Counted from the stretch's first letter, positions 1 through 5,502 are shown. The stretch: 11,873 nucleotides of DNA from an uncultured Atopobiaceae bacterium (GCA_905233865.1 CAJOGH010000011.1:1-11873); one strand, 5' to 3'. Notes: generated by a model from the letters alone, not told the origin. Numbers and translations: made by a program.

Positions 1-1
1 C

Positions 2-253
2 TATCGCATGTACAACAGATATGGTGGCGAGCATCATTACACGACAAGCTGGGAAGAGCGCCACAACCTATTCATGGCCGGGTGGAAGGACGAGGGTGTA
101 GGTTGGTACTCAGGTGGATCCAAGCCCTTGTATCGCCAGTACAACCCGAACGCGTTTGCAAACAATCACAACTACACGACGAGCACGAACGAGCGTGACA
201 CTCTGCTTCGCCTTGGATGGCGCGACGAGGGCATTGCCTGGTACGGCTGGTAG
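2..253 (+). CDS. C-terminal fragment of a secreted/surface protein with two DUF5648-like repeats
   Basis: The frame is open from the left edge of the window and stops at 251-253 (TAG), so only the last 83 codons of a longer gene are seen. They form two tandem units of about 40 residues. Each has the pattern Y-R-x-Y-N, then H-x-Y-T-T-S, then E-R, then a-GW-[KR]-DEG-[IV]-x-WY. The first begins at base 2 (YRMYNRYGGEHHYTTS) and the second near base 128 (LYRQYNPNAFANNHNYTTS). This aromatic, Gly/Trp-rich pattern is typical of the DUF5648 family, which commonly ends cell-wall-associated or secreted hydrolases and adhesins of Gram-positive gut and oral bacteria. The function of the missing N-terminal part cannot be told. 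There is no LPxTG or membrane anchor at this C-terminus, so attachment, if any, may lie in these repeats or upstream. A terminator follows 28 bases after the stop, so the gene probably ends its transcript here and is not part of the ribosomal operon. An internal ATG at base 8 is not the real start. Confidence 0.8.
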   Translation, partial: YRMYNRYGGEHHYTTSWEERHNLFMAGWKDEGVGWYSGGSKPLYRQYNPNAFANNHNYTTSTNERDTLLRLGWRDEGIAWYGW

Positions 254-280
254 CAGGCGTGATATATGCACGGCTCCAAG

Positions 281-313
281 GGGGGGCGGCCATGTCCGGT
301 CGCCTCCCTTTTT
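281..313 (+). terminator. Rho-independent terminator after the DUF5648 gene
   Basis: An 11-bp stem (281-291 with 298-308, two G-U pairs, otherwise Watson-Crick) encloses a 6-base loop and is followed directly by five T residues (309-313). It lies 28 bases after the stop codon at 253. It should insulate the upstream surface-protein gene from the ribosomal operon. Confidence 0.85.
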
Positions 314-395
314 AGAGGCGTGATCGACGCACCGCTGCCTCGGGGCTTCACCAGGCTGGCGTGTCGTTTTTGCCATCTGGTGCTCGCGCCTTGGG

Positions 396-427
396 CGACA
401 AGAGCCGCGCACCCCAGGCTCTTGTCG
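396..427. repeat. Perfect 11-bp inverted repeat
   Basis: The arm CGACAAGAGCC (396-406) is the exact reverse complement of GGCTCTTGTCG (417-427), with a 10-base spacer. No T-run follows on either strand, so it does not look like an intrinsic terminator. It could be an operator-like site, a remnant, or an RNA hairpin if transcription starts upstream. The role is unknown. Confidence 0.7.
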
Positions 428-488
428 GCATAGCGCAGTGTGGCTGACCTTGTGGAGTTCTCCATAACTCGAGGATTCTCACGCCCTT

Positions 489-517
489 TTGCTGACAAAT
501 GCCTAAACTAGTACATC
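489..517 (+). promoter_or_regulatory. Possible weak promoter for the rplE-map block
   Basis: TTGCTG (489-494) is separated by 17 bases from TACATC (512-517), in an AT-richer patch just upstream of the leader hairpin. The match to the consensus -35/-10 boxes is weak, especially at -10. An alternative is CATAAC at 463-468, which has a poor -35. The call relies mainly on the need for a promoter between the terminator at 281-313 and rplE. Confidence 0.3.
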
Positions 518-559
518 GTGTCTGTGGGTAGGACAACTATGCCCATAGGCGCAAACAGG

Positions 560-584
560 CTCCCGGGGTCGCCAGCCCCAGGAG
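560..584 (+). promoter_or_regulatory. Leader hairpin upstream of rplE
   Basis: CTCC/GGAG and GGGG/CCCC pair around one C-A mismatch (560-568 with 576-584) with a 7-base loop. Outside it, GCGC at 549-552 can pair with GCGC at 585-588. No T-run follows. It lies in the presumed 5' untranslated leader of the operon, where r-protein operons often carry feedback-control structures. Which protein, if any, binds it is unknown. Confidence 0.45.
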
Positions 585-633
585 GCGCGAGGACAGACCC
601 CGCGCTTAAAACCCCATGCGTTAGGAGAAAGAA

Positions 634-1197
634 ATGGCAGAGAACACCAAGTACGTGCCGCGCCTCAAGGAGGCGTACGTCGCGACCGTTCGTGACGAGC
701 TCCAGAAGGAGTTTGGCTACGCCAACGTCAACATGATCCCCAAGATCGAGAAGATCGTCGTGAACATGGGCGTCGGCGAGGCCGCCACGGACGCCAAGGC
801 CATCGACGGTGCCGTCGCTGACCTGCGTGCCATCACCGGCCAGCAGCCCATGGTGACCCGCGCCCGCAAGTCCATCGCTACCTTCCACCTGCGTGCCGGT
901 ATGCCCATCGGCGCCAAGGTCACCCTGCGCGGCGACCGCATGTGGGAGTTCCTGGACCGTCTGATCGCGACGGCCATCCCCCGCATCCGCGACTTCCGCG
1001 GCATCTCCCCCAAGAGCTTTGACGGCCGTGGCAACTTCTCCATGGGCGTCACCGAGCAGCTCATCTTCCCCGAGATCGACTTCGACAGCATCGATCACAC
1101 CCGTGGCATGGACATCACCATCGTCACCACTGCAAACACCGACGAGGAGGGCCGTGCCCTGCTCAAGGCCTTCCACTTCCCGTTCAAGGCCGAGTAA
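634..1197 (+). CDS. rplE: 50S ribosomal protein L5
   Basis: This 187-residue protein is full length for bacterial L5 (usually about 177-190). L5 sits in the central protuberance of the large subunit, binds 5S rRNA and contacts the P-site tRNA. The sequence has the expected family segments: a basic N-terminus, KIEKIVVNMGVGEA (about residues 36-49), GQQPMVTRARKSIATF, RAGMPIGAKVTLRG, and the C-terminal GRGNFSMGVTEQLIFPEI followed by a G-MDI-IVTTA strand. The start ATG is preceded by AGGAG at 623-627 with 6 bases of spacing. It is the first gene of the ribosomal block here, whereas in most bacteria rplN and rplX precede it in the same operon. It is followed by an intercistronic hairpin and the S14 gene. 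Confidence 0.97.
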   Translation: MAENTKYVPRLKEAYVATVRDELQKEFGYANVNMIPKIEKIVVNMGVGEAATDAKAIDGAVADLRAITGQQPMVTRARKSIATFHLRAGMPIGAKVTLRGDRMWEFLDRLIATAIPRIRDFRGISPKSFDGRGNFSMGVTEQLIFPEIDFDSIDHTRGMDITIVTTANTDEEGRALLKAFHFPFKAE

Positions 1198-1208
1198 CTA
1201 GGTAACTC

Positions 1209-1226
1209 GCCCGTCGACCGACGGGC
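1209..1226 (+). promoter_or_regulatory. Intercistronic hairpin, rplE-rpsZ
   Basis: GCCCGTCG (1209-1216) pairs perfectly with CGACGGGC (1219-1226). The 2-base spacer implies that the innermost pair opens. It ends 7 bases before the rpsZ ribosome binding site and has no T-run, so an RNA-processing or translational role is more likely than termination. Confidence 0.6.
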
Positions 1227-1232
1227 TGTTAG

Positions 1233-1239
1233 AAGGAGG
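1233..1239 (+). promoter_or_regulatory. Ribosome binding site deciding the GTG start of rpsZ
   Basis: AAGGAGG (1233-1239), a strong match to the anti-Shine-Dalgarno sequence, lies 4 bases before GTG at 1244-1246. The next codons give AKTSMIVKA, the usual beginning of zinc-type S14, so GTG is the start. Confidence 0.85.
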
Positions 1240-1243
1240 ATTC

Positions 1244-1429
1244 GTGGCTAAGACATCGATGATCGTCAAGGCATCGCGAGAGCCGAAGTACTCTACCCGC
1301 AAGCAGAACCGCTGCCAGCGCTGTGGGCGTCCCCACTCCGTGTACCGCAAGTTCGGCCTGTGCCGTGTGTGCTTCCGTGAGCTCGCGAGCAAGGGCGAGC
1401 TTCCCGGCGTCCGCAAGTCCAGCTGGTAA
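1244..1429 (+). CDS. rpsZ: 30S ribosomal protein S14, zinc-binding type
   Basis: This 61-residue protein has the length of the short, zinc-containing S14 (type Z, also called RpsN1 or RpsZ). It is much shorter than the zinc-free form of about 100 residues. S14 binds 16S rRNA in the head of the small subunit and is a late-assembling protein. Four cysteines that would hold one zinc ion are present as C24-x2-C27 and C40-x2-C43. The surrounding pattern NRCQRCGRPHSVYRKFGLCR and the ending GELPGVRKSSW are diagnostic. Translation begins at GTG with a strong ribosome binding site. The gene lies in its usual place between rplE and rpsH. Zinc-independent paralogues are often kept elsewhere under zinc control in actinobacteria, but none is visible here. 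Confidence 0.97.
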   Translation: MAKTSMIVKASREPKYSTRKQNRCQRCGRPHSVYRKFGLCRVCFRELASKGELPGVRKSSW

Positions 1430-1449
1430 GGACAGGACCTAGGGCAAGC

Positions 1450-1501
1450 AATCCGCTTAAGGCGAACATGTCACGGGCATGCTCGAACCCAAGCGGGGAT
1501 T
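1450..1501 (+). promoter_or_regulatory. Structured spacer upstream of rpsH
   Basis: The 96-base rpsZ-rpsH spacer is long for this operon. AATCC (1450-1454) and GCTT (1455-1458) pair with GGATT (1497-1501) and AAGC (1491-1494), leaving GG (1495-1496) bulged. Inside this, CGA-x-CATG (1463-1470) pairs with CATG-x-TCG (1478-1485) around a 7-base loop. The structure ends 12 bases before the rpsH ribosome binding site at 1514-1519. It is a candidate cis-acting control or processing element. Confidence 0.45.
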
Positions 1502-1525
1502 TCATCCAGAACTAAGGAGAAACCA

Positions 1526-1924
1526 ATGAACGTTACCGATCCGATTGCAGATATGCTCACGCGCATTCGCAACGCGAACTCTGCTGGCAAGGACATGGTC
1601 TCCATGCCCTCCACCAAGGTTCTCGTTGAGGTCGCCCGCGTCATCTGCGAGGAGGGCTACATCGAGGGCTACACCGTCGAGGACACCAAGCCCCAGAAGA
1701 CCCTCACCATCACCCTTAAGTACGGCCCCAAGCGCTCCCGCGTCATCCGTGGCATCAAGCGCATCTCCAAGCCCGGCCTGCGCAGGTACTCGGCTGCCGC
1801 CGACCTGCCCCGCGTCCTTGGTGGCCTGGGCACGGCCGTCATCTCCACGTCTCGCGGCATGATGTGCGACCGCGACGCCCGCAAGGCTGGCGTCGGCGGC
1901 GAGATCATCGCCTACGTCTGGTAA
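1526..1924 (+). CDS. rpsH: 30S ribosomal protein S8
   Basis: The protein is 132 residues, the normal size for bacterial S8. S8 is a primary 16S rRNA binder (helices 21 and 25) needed for assembly of the 30S platform. In Escherichia coli it is the feedback repressor of the spc operon. The sequence opens with the invariant NVTDPIADMLTRIRNA, has the central strand GPKRSRVIRGIKRISKPGLRRY, and ends with the signature GTAVISTSRGMMCDRDARKAGVGGEIIAYVW, in which the ISTSRG loop contacts RNA. AAGGAG at 1514-1519 precedes the ATG. The preceding spacer is folded (1450-1501), so control may act here as well as upstream of rplE. Confidence 0.97.
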   Translation: MNVTDPIADMLTRIRNANSAGKDMVSMPSTKVLVEVARVICEEGYIEGYTVEDTKPQKTLTITLKYGPKRSRVIRGIKRISKPGLRRYSAAADLPRVLGGLGTAVISTSRGMMCDRDARKAGVGGEIIAYVW

Positions 1925-1941
1925 GCGCCGGTAGGAACAGG

Positions 1942-1948
1942 AAAGGAG
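1942..1948 (+). promoter_or_regulatory. Ribosome binding site deciding the rplF start
   Basis: AAAGGAG (1942-1948) lies 8 bases before ATG 1957-1959. The frame is open further upstream to an ATG at 1864, but that would overlap rpsH by about 60 bases and add residues foreign to L6. Confidence 0.85.
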
Positions 1949-1956
1949 ACAAACAC

Positions 1957-2493
1957 ATGTCCCGTATTGGCAAGAAGCCTGTCCAGATTCCTTCCGGAGT
2001 CACCGTGACAGTCAACGAGAACACCGTTTCCGTCAAGGGCCCCAAGGGCGAGCTCTCCCGCACCCTCTCCGACCTGGTCGAGGTCGCCGTCGAGGGCGAG
2101 GAGGCCATCGTCTCGACCGTCGAGGAGACCACCGAGGCCAACGCTCAGCACGGCCTCTCCCGCACCCTGGTCAACAACATGGTGCTCGGCGTCTCCGAGG
2201 GTTTTGAGAAGAAGCTCGAGCTCGTGGGCGTCGGCTACCGTGCCGCCCTCAAGGGCAAGAACCTCGAGCTGTCCCTTGGCTACTCGCACCCCGTGCCGTA
2301 CCCCGCTCCCGAGAACATCACCTTTGAGGTGCCCGACAACACGCACATCACTATCAAGGGCATCTCCAAGGAGCAGGTCGGCCAGGTTGCCGCCGAGATC
2401 CGCGCCAAGCGTCCGCCCGAGCCGTACAAGGGCAAGGGCATCCGCTACGAGGGCGAGCACGTCCGTCGTAAGCTCGGCAAGGCTGCCAAGTAA
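1957..2493 (+). CDS. rplF: 50S ribosomal protein L6
   Basis: The start at 1957 gives 178 residues beginning MSRIGKKPVQIPSGV, which is exactly the usual L6 start and length. L6 sits near the base of the L7/L12 stalk and contacts the sarcin-ricin loop of 23S rRNA. It has two alpha/beta domains of similar fold. The first covers about residues 1-80, with NTVSVKGPKGELSR. The second, about 82-178, carries KKLELVGVGYRA, LSLGYSHPV and the C-terminal signature PPEPYKGKGIRYEGE (about 153-167), ending in a basic tail. It is separated from rplR by 60 bases that contain a strong hairpin. Codon use is the same G/C-ending, highly biased style as its neighbours. Confidence 0.97.
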   Translation: MSRIGKKPVQIPSGVTVTVNENTVSVKGPKGELSRTLSDLVEVAVEGEEAIVSTVEETTEANAQHGLSRTLVNNMVLGVSEGFEKKLELVGVGYRAALKGKNLELSLGYSHPVPYPAPENITFEVPDNTHITIKGISKEQVGQVAAEIRAKRPPEPYKGKGIRYEGEHVRRKLGKAAK

Positions 2494-2513
2494 CTAGGGC
2501 CTCAAGGCAAAGA

Positions 2514-2535
2514 CCGTCACCCCGTCAGGTGACGG
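2514..2535 (+). promoter_or_regulatory. Intercistronic hairpin, rplF-rplR
   Basis: CCGTCACC (2514-2521) pairs perfectly with GGTGACGG (2528-2535) around the loop CCGTCA. The rplR ribosome binding site AAAGGAG (2542-2548) follows 6 bases later. There is no T-run. It shares the CCGTC/GACGG core with the rplE-rpsZ hairpin. Confidence 0.6.
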
Positions 2536-2553
2536 CGCGATAAAGGAGAGAGA

Positions 2554-2922
2554 ATGAACAAGCAGAAGGCAAAGAGGGCGGGTCTCAAGCGCCGCCAGCG
2601 CCGCGTCCGTTCCAAGATCTTTGGCACGGCCGAGCGTCCCCGCCTCATGGTCACCCGTACCAACGCCAACATCTATGCCCAGGTCATCGATGACCTCGAT
2701 GGCAAGACCATCGTCTCGGCCTCCACGCTCGACAAGGAGTTCAAGGGTGCCGGCAAGGTCGGCTCCAACAAGGAGGCCGCGACCTTCGTGGGCGAGCTCG
2801 TGGGCAAGCGTGCCGTCGAGGCTGGCGTGACCGAGGTCACGTTCGACCGCAACGGCCGCATCTACCACGGCCGCGTCAAGGCTCTCGCAGATGGTGCCCG
2901 CAACGCGGGCCTGAAGTTCTAG
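2554..2922 (+). CDS. rplR: 50S ribosomal protein L18
   Basis: This 122-residue protein has the usual size for L18. L18 binds 5S rRNA and, with L5 and L25-type proteins, fixes it in the central protuberance. The N-terminus is strongly basic and RNA-binding (MNKQKAKRAGLKRRQRRVRSK). It is followed by the family pattern ERPRLMVTRTNANIYAQVIDD, LVSAST-like residues as IVSASTLDKEFK, and the closing FDRNGRIYHGRVKALADGAR with a GLKF end. The ATG is preceded by AAAGGAG at 2542-2548. The stop codon (TAG, 2920-2922) overlaps the ribosome binding site of rpsE, so the two genes are probably translated in a coupled way. Confidence 0.97.
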   Translation: MNKQKAKRAGLKRRQRRVRSKIFGTAERPRLMVTRTNANIYAQVIDDLDGKTIVSASTLDKEFKGAGKVGSNKEAATFVGELVGKRAVEAGVTEVTFDRNGRIYHGRVKALADGARNAGLKF

Positions 2923-2934
2923 GAGGATTAGCAC

Positions 2935-3456
2935 ATGGCTCGTGATCGCAGGCGCCAGGAGGACTCCGACCTTCAGGAGCGCGTCGTCTTCATTCACCGT
3001 GTTTCCAAGACCGTCAAGGGCGGTCGCCGCATGTCCCTTCTCGCTCTCGTTGTCGTGGGCGACGGCAAGGGCAACGTTGGCGTTGGCCTCGGCAAGTCCG
3101 CTGAGGTGCCTCTGGCCATCAGCAAGGCCGTCGAGGACGCCAAGAAGAACATGTTCAAGGTTCCCATCACCGAGGGCGGCACCATTCCGCACGAGGTGCT
3201 GGGTCGCTATGGCGCTGGCTCGGTCCTGATCAAGCCTGCCGTCGAGGGTACCGGCGTCATCGCCGGCGGCCCCGTCCGTCCGCTCTTCGAGCTGGCCGGC
3301 ATCAAGAACGTCCTGTCCAAGTCCCTGGGCACCGACAACGCTCTCAACATCATCAAGGCGGCCGCCGAGGGCCTCAAGGAGCTCTCCAGCCCCGCCGAGA
3401 CCGCCGAGCGCCGCGGCATCACCGTGCGCGAGATGTTCGTCGGGAAGGAGAACTAA
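2935..3456 (+). CDS. rpsE: 30S ribosomal protein S5
   Basis: S5 helps form the mRNA entry site and is important for decoding accuracy. The product has 173 residues, close to the usual 166-172. The N-terminal dsRNA-binding-like domain includes ERVVFIHRVSKTVKGGRRMS (about 15-34) and the signature GDGKGNVGVGLGKSAEVPLA (about 42-61). Residues K25-G30 correspond to the loop known in other bacteria for spectinomycin-resistance changes, and look wild type. The C-terminal domain has GRYGAGSVLIKPA, GTGVIAGGPVRPLFELAGI and an ending KNVLSKSLGTDNALNIIKAA. AGGAGG at 2921-2926, overlapping the rplR stop, precedes the ATG. The next gene, rpmD, starts two bases after its stop. Confidence 0.97.
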   Translation: MARDRRRQEDSDLQERVVFIHRVSKTVKGGRRMSLLALVVVGDGKGNVGVGLGKSAEVPLAISKAVEDAKKNMFKVPITEGGTIPHEVLGRYGAGSVLIKPAVEGTGVIAGGPVRPLFELAGIKNVLSKSLGTDNALNIIKAAAEGLKELSSPAETAERRGITVREMFVGKEN

Positions 3457-3458
3457 CG

Positions 3459-3644
3459 ATGGCTAAGACCCTCAAGATCAAGCTGGTTCGCAGCGCCGTC
3501 GCTTCCGTCAAGTCTGACCAGACCGCCACTGCGCGTGCCCTTGGTCTCCGCAAGATCAATGACGTCGTGGAGCAGCCCGACAACGAGAGCATCCGCGGCA
3601 TGATCTTCAAGATCAAGCACCTCGTCGAAGTGGAAGAGAACTAG
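3459..3644 (+). CDS. rpmD: 50S ribosomal protein L30
   Basis: L30 is a small one-domain protein on the solvent side of the large subunit that is missing in some bacteria. The 61 residues begin AKTLKIKLVRSAVASVKSDQ, then have TARALGLRKINDVVEQPDNESIRGMI and end in KIKHLVEVEE, all typical of L30. The ATG follows the rpsE stop by two bases. Its ribosome binding site AAGGAG (3445-3450) lies inside the last codons of rpsE, so translation is probably coupled to S5. The stop is followed by the rplO ribosome binding site AGGAG (3643-3647), which overlaps the last bases of this gene. Confidence 0.97.
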   Translation: MAKTLKIKLVRSAVASVKSDQTATARALGLRKINDVVEQPDNESIRGMIFKIKHLVEVEEN

Positions 3645-3656
3645 GAGTCACTCATC

Positions 3657-4106
3657 ATGCAGCTCAACGATCTTCGCCCCGCCGAGGGCGCACACAAGAA
3701 TCGCAAGCGCGTTGGCCGTGGTAACAGCTCCGGTCACGGCACCACCGCCGGTCGCGGCACCAAGGGCCAGCTCTCCCGCTCCGGTGGCGGCAAGGGCAAG
3801 GGCTTCGAGGGCGGCCAGCAGCCGCTGGCCATGCGCCTGCCCAAGCTCCCCGGCTTCACCAACCACAACCGTGTGGAGTACGCGCCGGTCAACGTCGCTC
3901 GCCTGGACGCCATCTTTGCCGACGGCGATGTCGTCGACAACGAGTCCCTCGTGGAGAAGGGCGTCATCAAGAAGGCCTCTACGCTCGTTAAGGTCCTGGG
4001 CGATGGTGAGATCTCCAAGAAGCTCACCGTTCGCGTGGACAAGGTTTCCGCCTCTGCCAAGTCCAAGATCGAGGCGGCCGGAGGAAAGGTCGAGCTCCCG
4101 TGCTAA
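3657..4106 (+). CDS. rplO: 50S ribosomal protein L15
   Basis: L15 is an assembly protein that extends deep into domain II of 23S rRNA. The 149 residues open with MQLNDLRPAEGAHKNRKRVG. A Gly/Lys/Arg-rich extended segment follows (about 20-60), with GRGNSSGHGTTAGRGTKGQ and GFEGGQQPLAMRLPKLPGF, both diagnostic. The C-terminal globular part has YAPVNVARLDAIFADGDVVD and a final KSKIEAAGGKVELPC. A terminal cysteine is unusual but may only reflect the overlap: the last seven bases are shared with the GTG start region of secY (4100-4106). The start is fixed by AGGAG at 3643-3647. Confidence 0.97.
   Translation: MQLNDLRPAEGAHKNRKRVGRGNSSGHGTTAGRGTKGQLSRSGGGKGKGFEGGQQPLAMRLPKLPGFTNHNRVEYAPVNVARLDAIFADGDVVDNESLVEKGVIKKASTLVKVLGDGEISKKLTVRVDKVSASAKSKIEAAGGKVELPC
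4085..4089 (+). promoter_or_regulatory. Ribosome binding region deciding the GTG start of secY
   Basis: AAAGG (4085-4089) lies 10 bases before GTG 4100-4102, with GGAGG slightly upstream at 4080-4084. Both lie inside rplO. The nearby ATG at 4107 is in a different frame. The GTG gives MLNGIVNAFRIREL, matching SecY N-termini. Confidence 0.6.
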
Positions 4107-5380
4107 ATGGGATTGTCAACGCATTCCGCATCCGTGAGCTGAGGGGTAAGATCATCCTGACGGCAGCGCTTCTGGTGCTGTACCGCCTGGGTGCCTACCT
4201 CCCGGTTCCCGGTGTGCCCATCAAGGCGATGATGGAGGCCTACTCCGCCAACGCCGATGGTTCGAGCGCGCTTGCCGTCATTAACCTCTTTAGTGGCGGC
4301 GCGCTCTCGCGCATGTCCGTCTTCTGCCTTGGCATCATGCCCTACATCACCTCCCAGATCGTGATGCAGATGATGCAGGCCGTCATCCCCTCCCTGGGCG
4401 AGATGGCCAAGGAGGGCGAGAGCGGCCAGCGCAAGATCACGCAGTATACCCGCTACCTGACGATCGCCCTGGCGACCCTGAACGCCGTTGCCTACCTGTT
4501 CCTCTTTAGGAGCTTTGGCATCGACTTCTCCAACATGGGCATCCCCGAGGGCCTCGTGAACGTCATCATGGCGGTCACGATGATCGCCGGCGCCATCATC
4601 ATCATGTGGCTCGGCGAGATCATCACCCAGCGCGGCATCGGCAATGGCATGTCGCTGATCATCTTTGCCAACATCATGTCCGGCCTGCCCACTGCCTTTG
4701 CGCAGTCCACGGCCGCCAGCGAGTACGGCGTCCTGATCAACATCATCACGACCCTCGTCGTGGTTGCCATCGTGCCGGTCATCGTCTACATCGAGCGCGG
4801 CCAGCGCCGCATCCCGGTGCAGTACGCCAAGCGCGTCGTGGGTCGCAAGATGATGGGTGGTCAGACCTCGTACCTGCCCATCAAGGTCAACACCGCGGGC
4901 GTCGTGCCCATCATCTTTGCCAGCGCCCTGCTGTACTTCCCGGCTCAGATCGCCGTTTTCTTCCCCGACGTGCAGTGGGTCCAGACGGTGGCCAACGCTG
5001 TCAGCTCCGGCTGGGTCAACTGGGTGCTCTCGGTCCTGCTCATCGTGTTCTTTGCGTACTTCTACACCTCTATGGTGTTCAACCCCGAGGAGACCGCCGA
5101 CAACCTGCGCAAGCAGGGCGGCTTCATCCCTGGTGTGCGCCCTGGCTCCGCCACGGCCGCCTACATCAAGAGCGTGGTCGACCACGTTACCCTGCCCGGC
5201 GCCATCTTCATGGCTGCCCTGGCCGTCATCCCGTCGATCATCTTCTCCTTCACCAGCAACAATGTGGTGCAGGCGTTTGGCGGCACGTCCATCCTGATCA
5301 TGGTCGGCGTTGCCATGGACACGATCTCGCAGCTGGAGTCCCAGCTCAAGATGCACAACTACGAGGGCCTGTTCAAGTAA
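4100..5380 (+). CDS. secY: Preprotein translocase subunit SecY
   Basis: SecY is the channel-forming subunit of the SecYEG translocon in the cytoplasmic membrane. Exported proteins such as the BspA-like product downstream would pass through it. The 426 residues fit the family (about 420-440, ten membrane segments). The first segment follows NAFRIRELRGKIILTAALLVLYRLGAYLPVPG in two parts. The plug region and second segment contain FSGGALSRMSVFCLGIMPYI. The cytoplasmic loop holds YIERGQRRIPVQYAKR (about 230-245). NPEETADNLRKQGGFIPGVRPG begins at residue 328 and is the second SecY signature. The gene ends MHNYEGLFK as in many relatives. It starts at GTG and overlaps rplO by seven bases, indicating coupling. 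A strong hairpin follows it. Confidence 0.97.
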   Translation: MLNGIVNAFRIRELRGKIILTAALLVLYRLGAYLPVPGVPIKAMMEAYSANADGSSALAVINLFSGGALSRMSVFCLGIMPYITSQIVMQMMQAVIPSLGEMAKEGESGQRKITQYTRYLTIALATLNAVAYLFLFRSFGIDFSNMGIPEGLVNVIMAVTMIAGAIIIMWLGEIITQRGIGNGMSLIIFANIMSGLPTAFAQSTAASEYGVLINIITTLVVVAIVPVIVYIERGQRRIPVQYAKRVVGRKMMGGQTSYLPIKVNTAGVVPIIFASALLYFPAQIAVFFPDVQWVQTVANAVSSGWVNWVLSVLLIVFFAYFYTSMVFNPEETADNLRKQGGFIPGVRPGSATAAYIKSVVDHVTLPGAIFMAALAVIPSIIFSFTSNNVVQAFGGTSILIMVGVAMDTISQLESQLKMHNYEGLFK

Positions 5381-5403
5381 GGCCCCGTGCACAGCAACGC
5401 ATT

Positions 5404-5442
5404 CCGCCCGCCTGTCGCAACGTCTGTTGTGCAGGCGGGCGG
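5404..5442 (+). promoter_or_regulatory. Strong hairpin between secY and adk (attenuator or processing site)
   Basis: CCGCCCGCCTG (5404-5414) pairs perfectly with CAGGCGGGCGG (5432-5442). Inside, CGCAAC (5416-5421) pairs with GTTGTG (5426-5431, one G-U) around GTCT, with T5415 bulged. The total is about 17 bp. The downstream sequence TGCCGTTT has only a short T-run set off by five bases, so termination would be partial at best. Confidence 0.65.
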
Positions 5443-5448
5443 TGCCGT

Positions 5449-5478
5449 TTGGCGGTATAGTAAGCGGGTACGACTAAT
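5449..5478 (+). promoter_or_regulatory. Possible secondary promoter for adk-map
   Basis: TTGGCG (5449-5454) is followed after 18 bases by ACTAAT (5473-5478), each 4/6 against consensus. A second -10-like hexamer, TATAGT (5456-5461, 5/6), lies in the same patch but lacks a good -35. The position, right after a strong hairpin and upstream of adk, makes a separate promoter plausible. Confidence 0.3.
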
Positions 5479-5502
5479 TTACGTCCCAAAGGAGGACCAT
5501 AG

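Larger units (their letters stand above)
314..633. other. Gene-free leader upstream of rplE
   Basis: No convincing coding sequence is found on either strand in these 320 bases. Short open frames here lack a good ribosome binding site and any recognisable family pattern. The stretch holds an 11-bp perfect inverted repeat (396-427), a possible weak promoter (489-517), a leader hairpin (560-584) and the rplE ribosome binding site AGGAG (623-627). Because a terminator sits upstream and rplX is not present, the promoter driving the ribosomal block should lie in this stretch. Confidence 0.6.

Noticed and set aside
396..427. Reading the inverted repeat as a second terminator
   Set aside because: No T-run follows the stem on either strand.
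172..536. Small open frames on both strands in the spacer before rplE
   Set aside because: They lack ribosome binding sites and recognisable sequence, and they overlap the terminator and inverted repeat.
1864..1956. Upstream in-frame ATG extending rplF by 31 residues
   Set aside because: It would overlap rpsH, adds an Arg-rich stretch not found in L6, and ignores the strong ribosome binding site before 1957.
4107..4109. ATG close to the rplO stop as the secY start
   Set aside because: It is not in the secY frame. GTG at 4100 gives the conserved N-terminus.
4103..5392. Long open frame (429 codons) on the minus strand opposite secY
   Set aside because: It is an antisense shadow of a GC-rich, strongly codon-biased gene. 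The translation is His/Asp/Gly-rich low-complexity sequence with no family pattern, and secY is certain.
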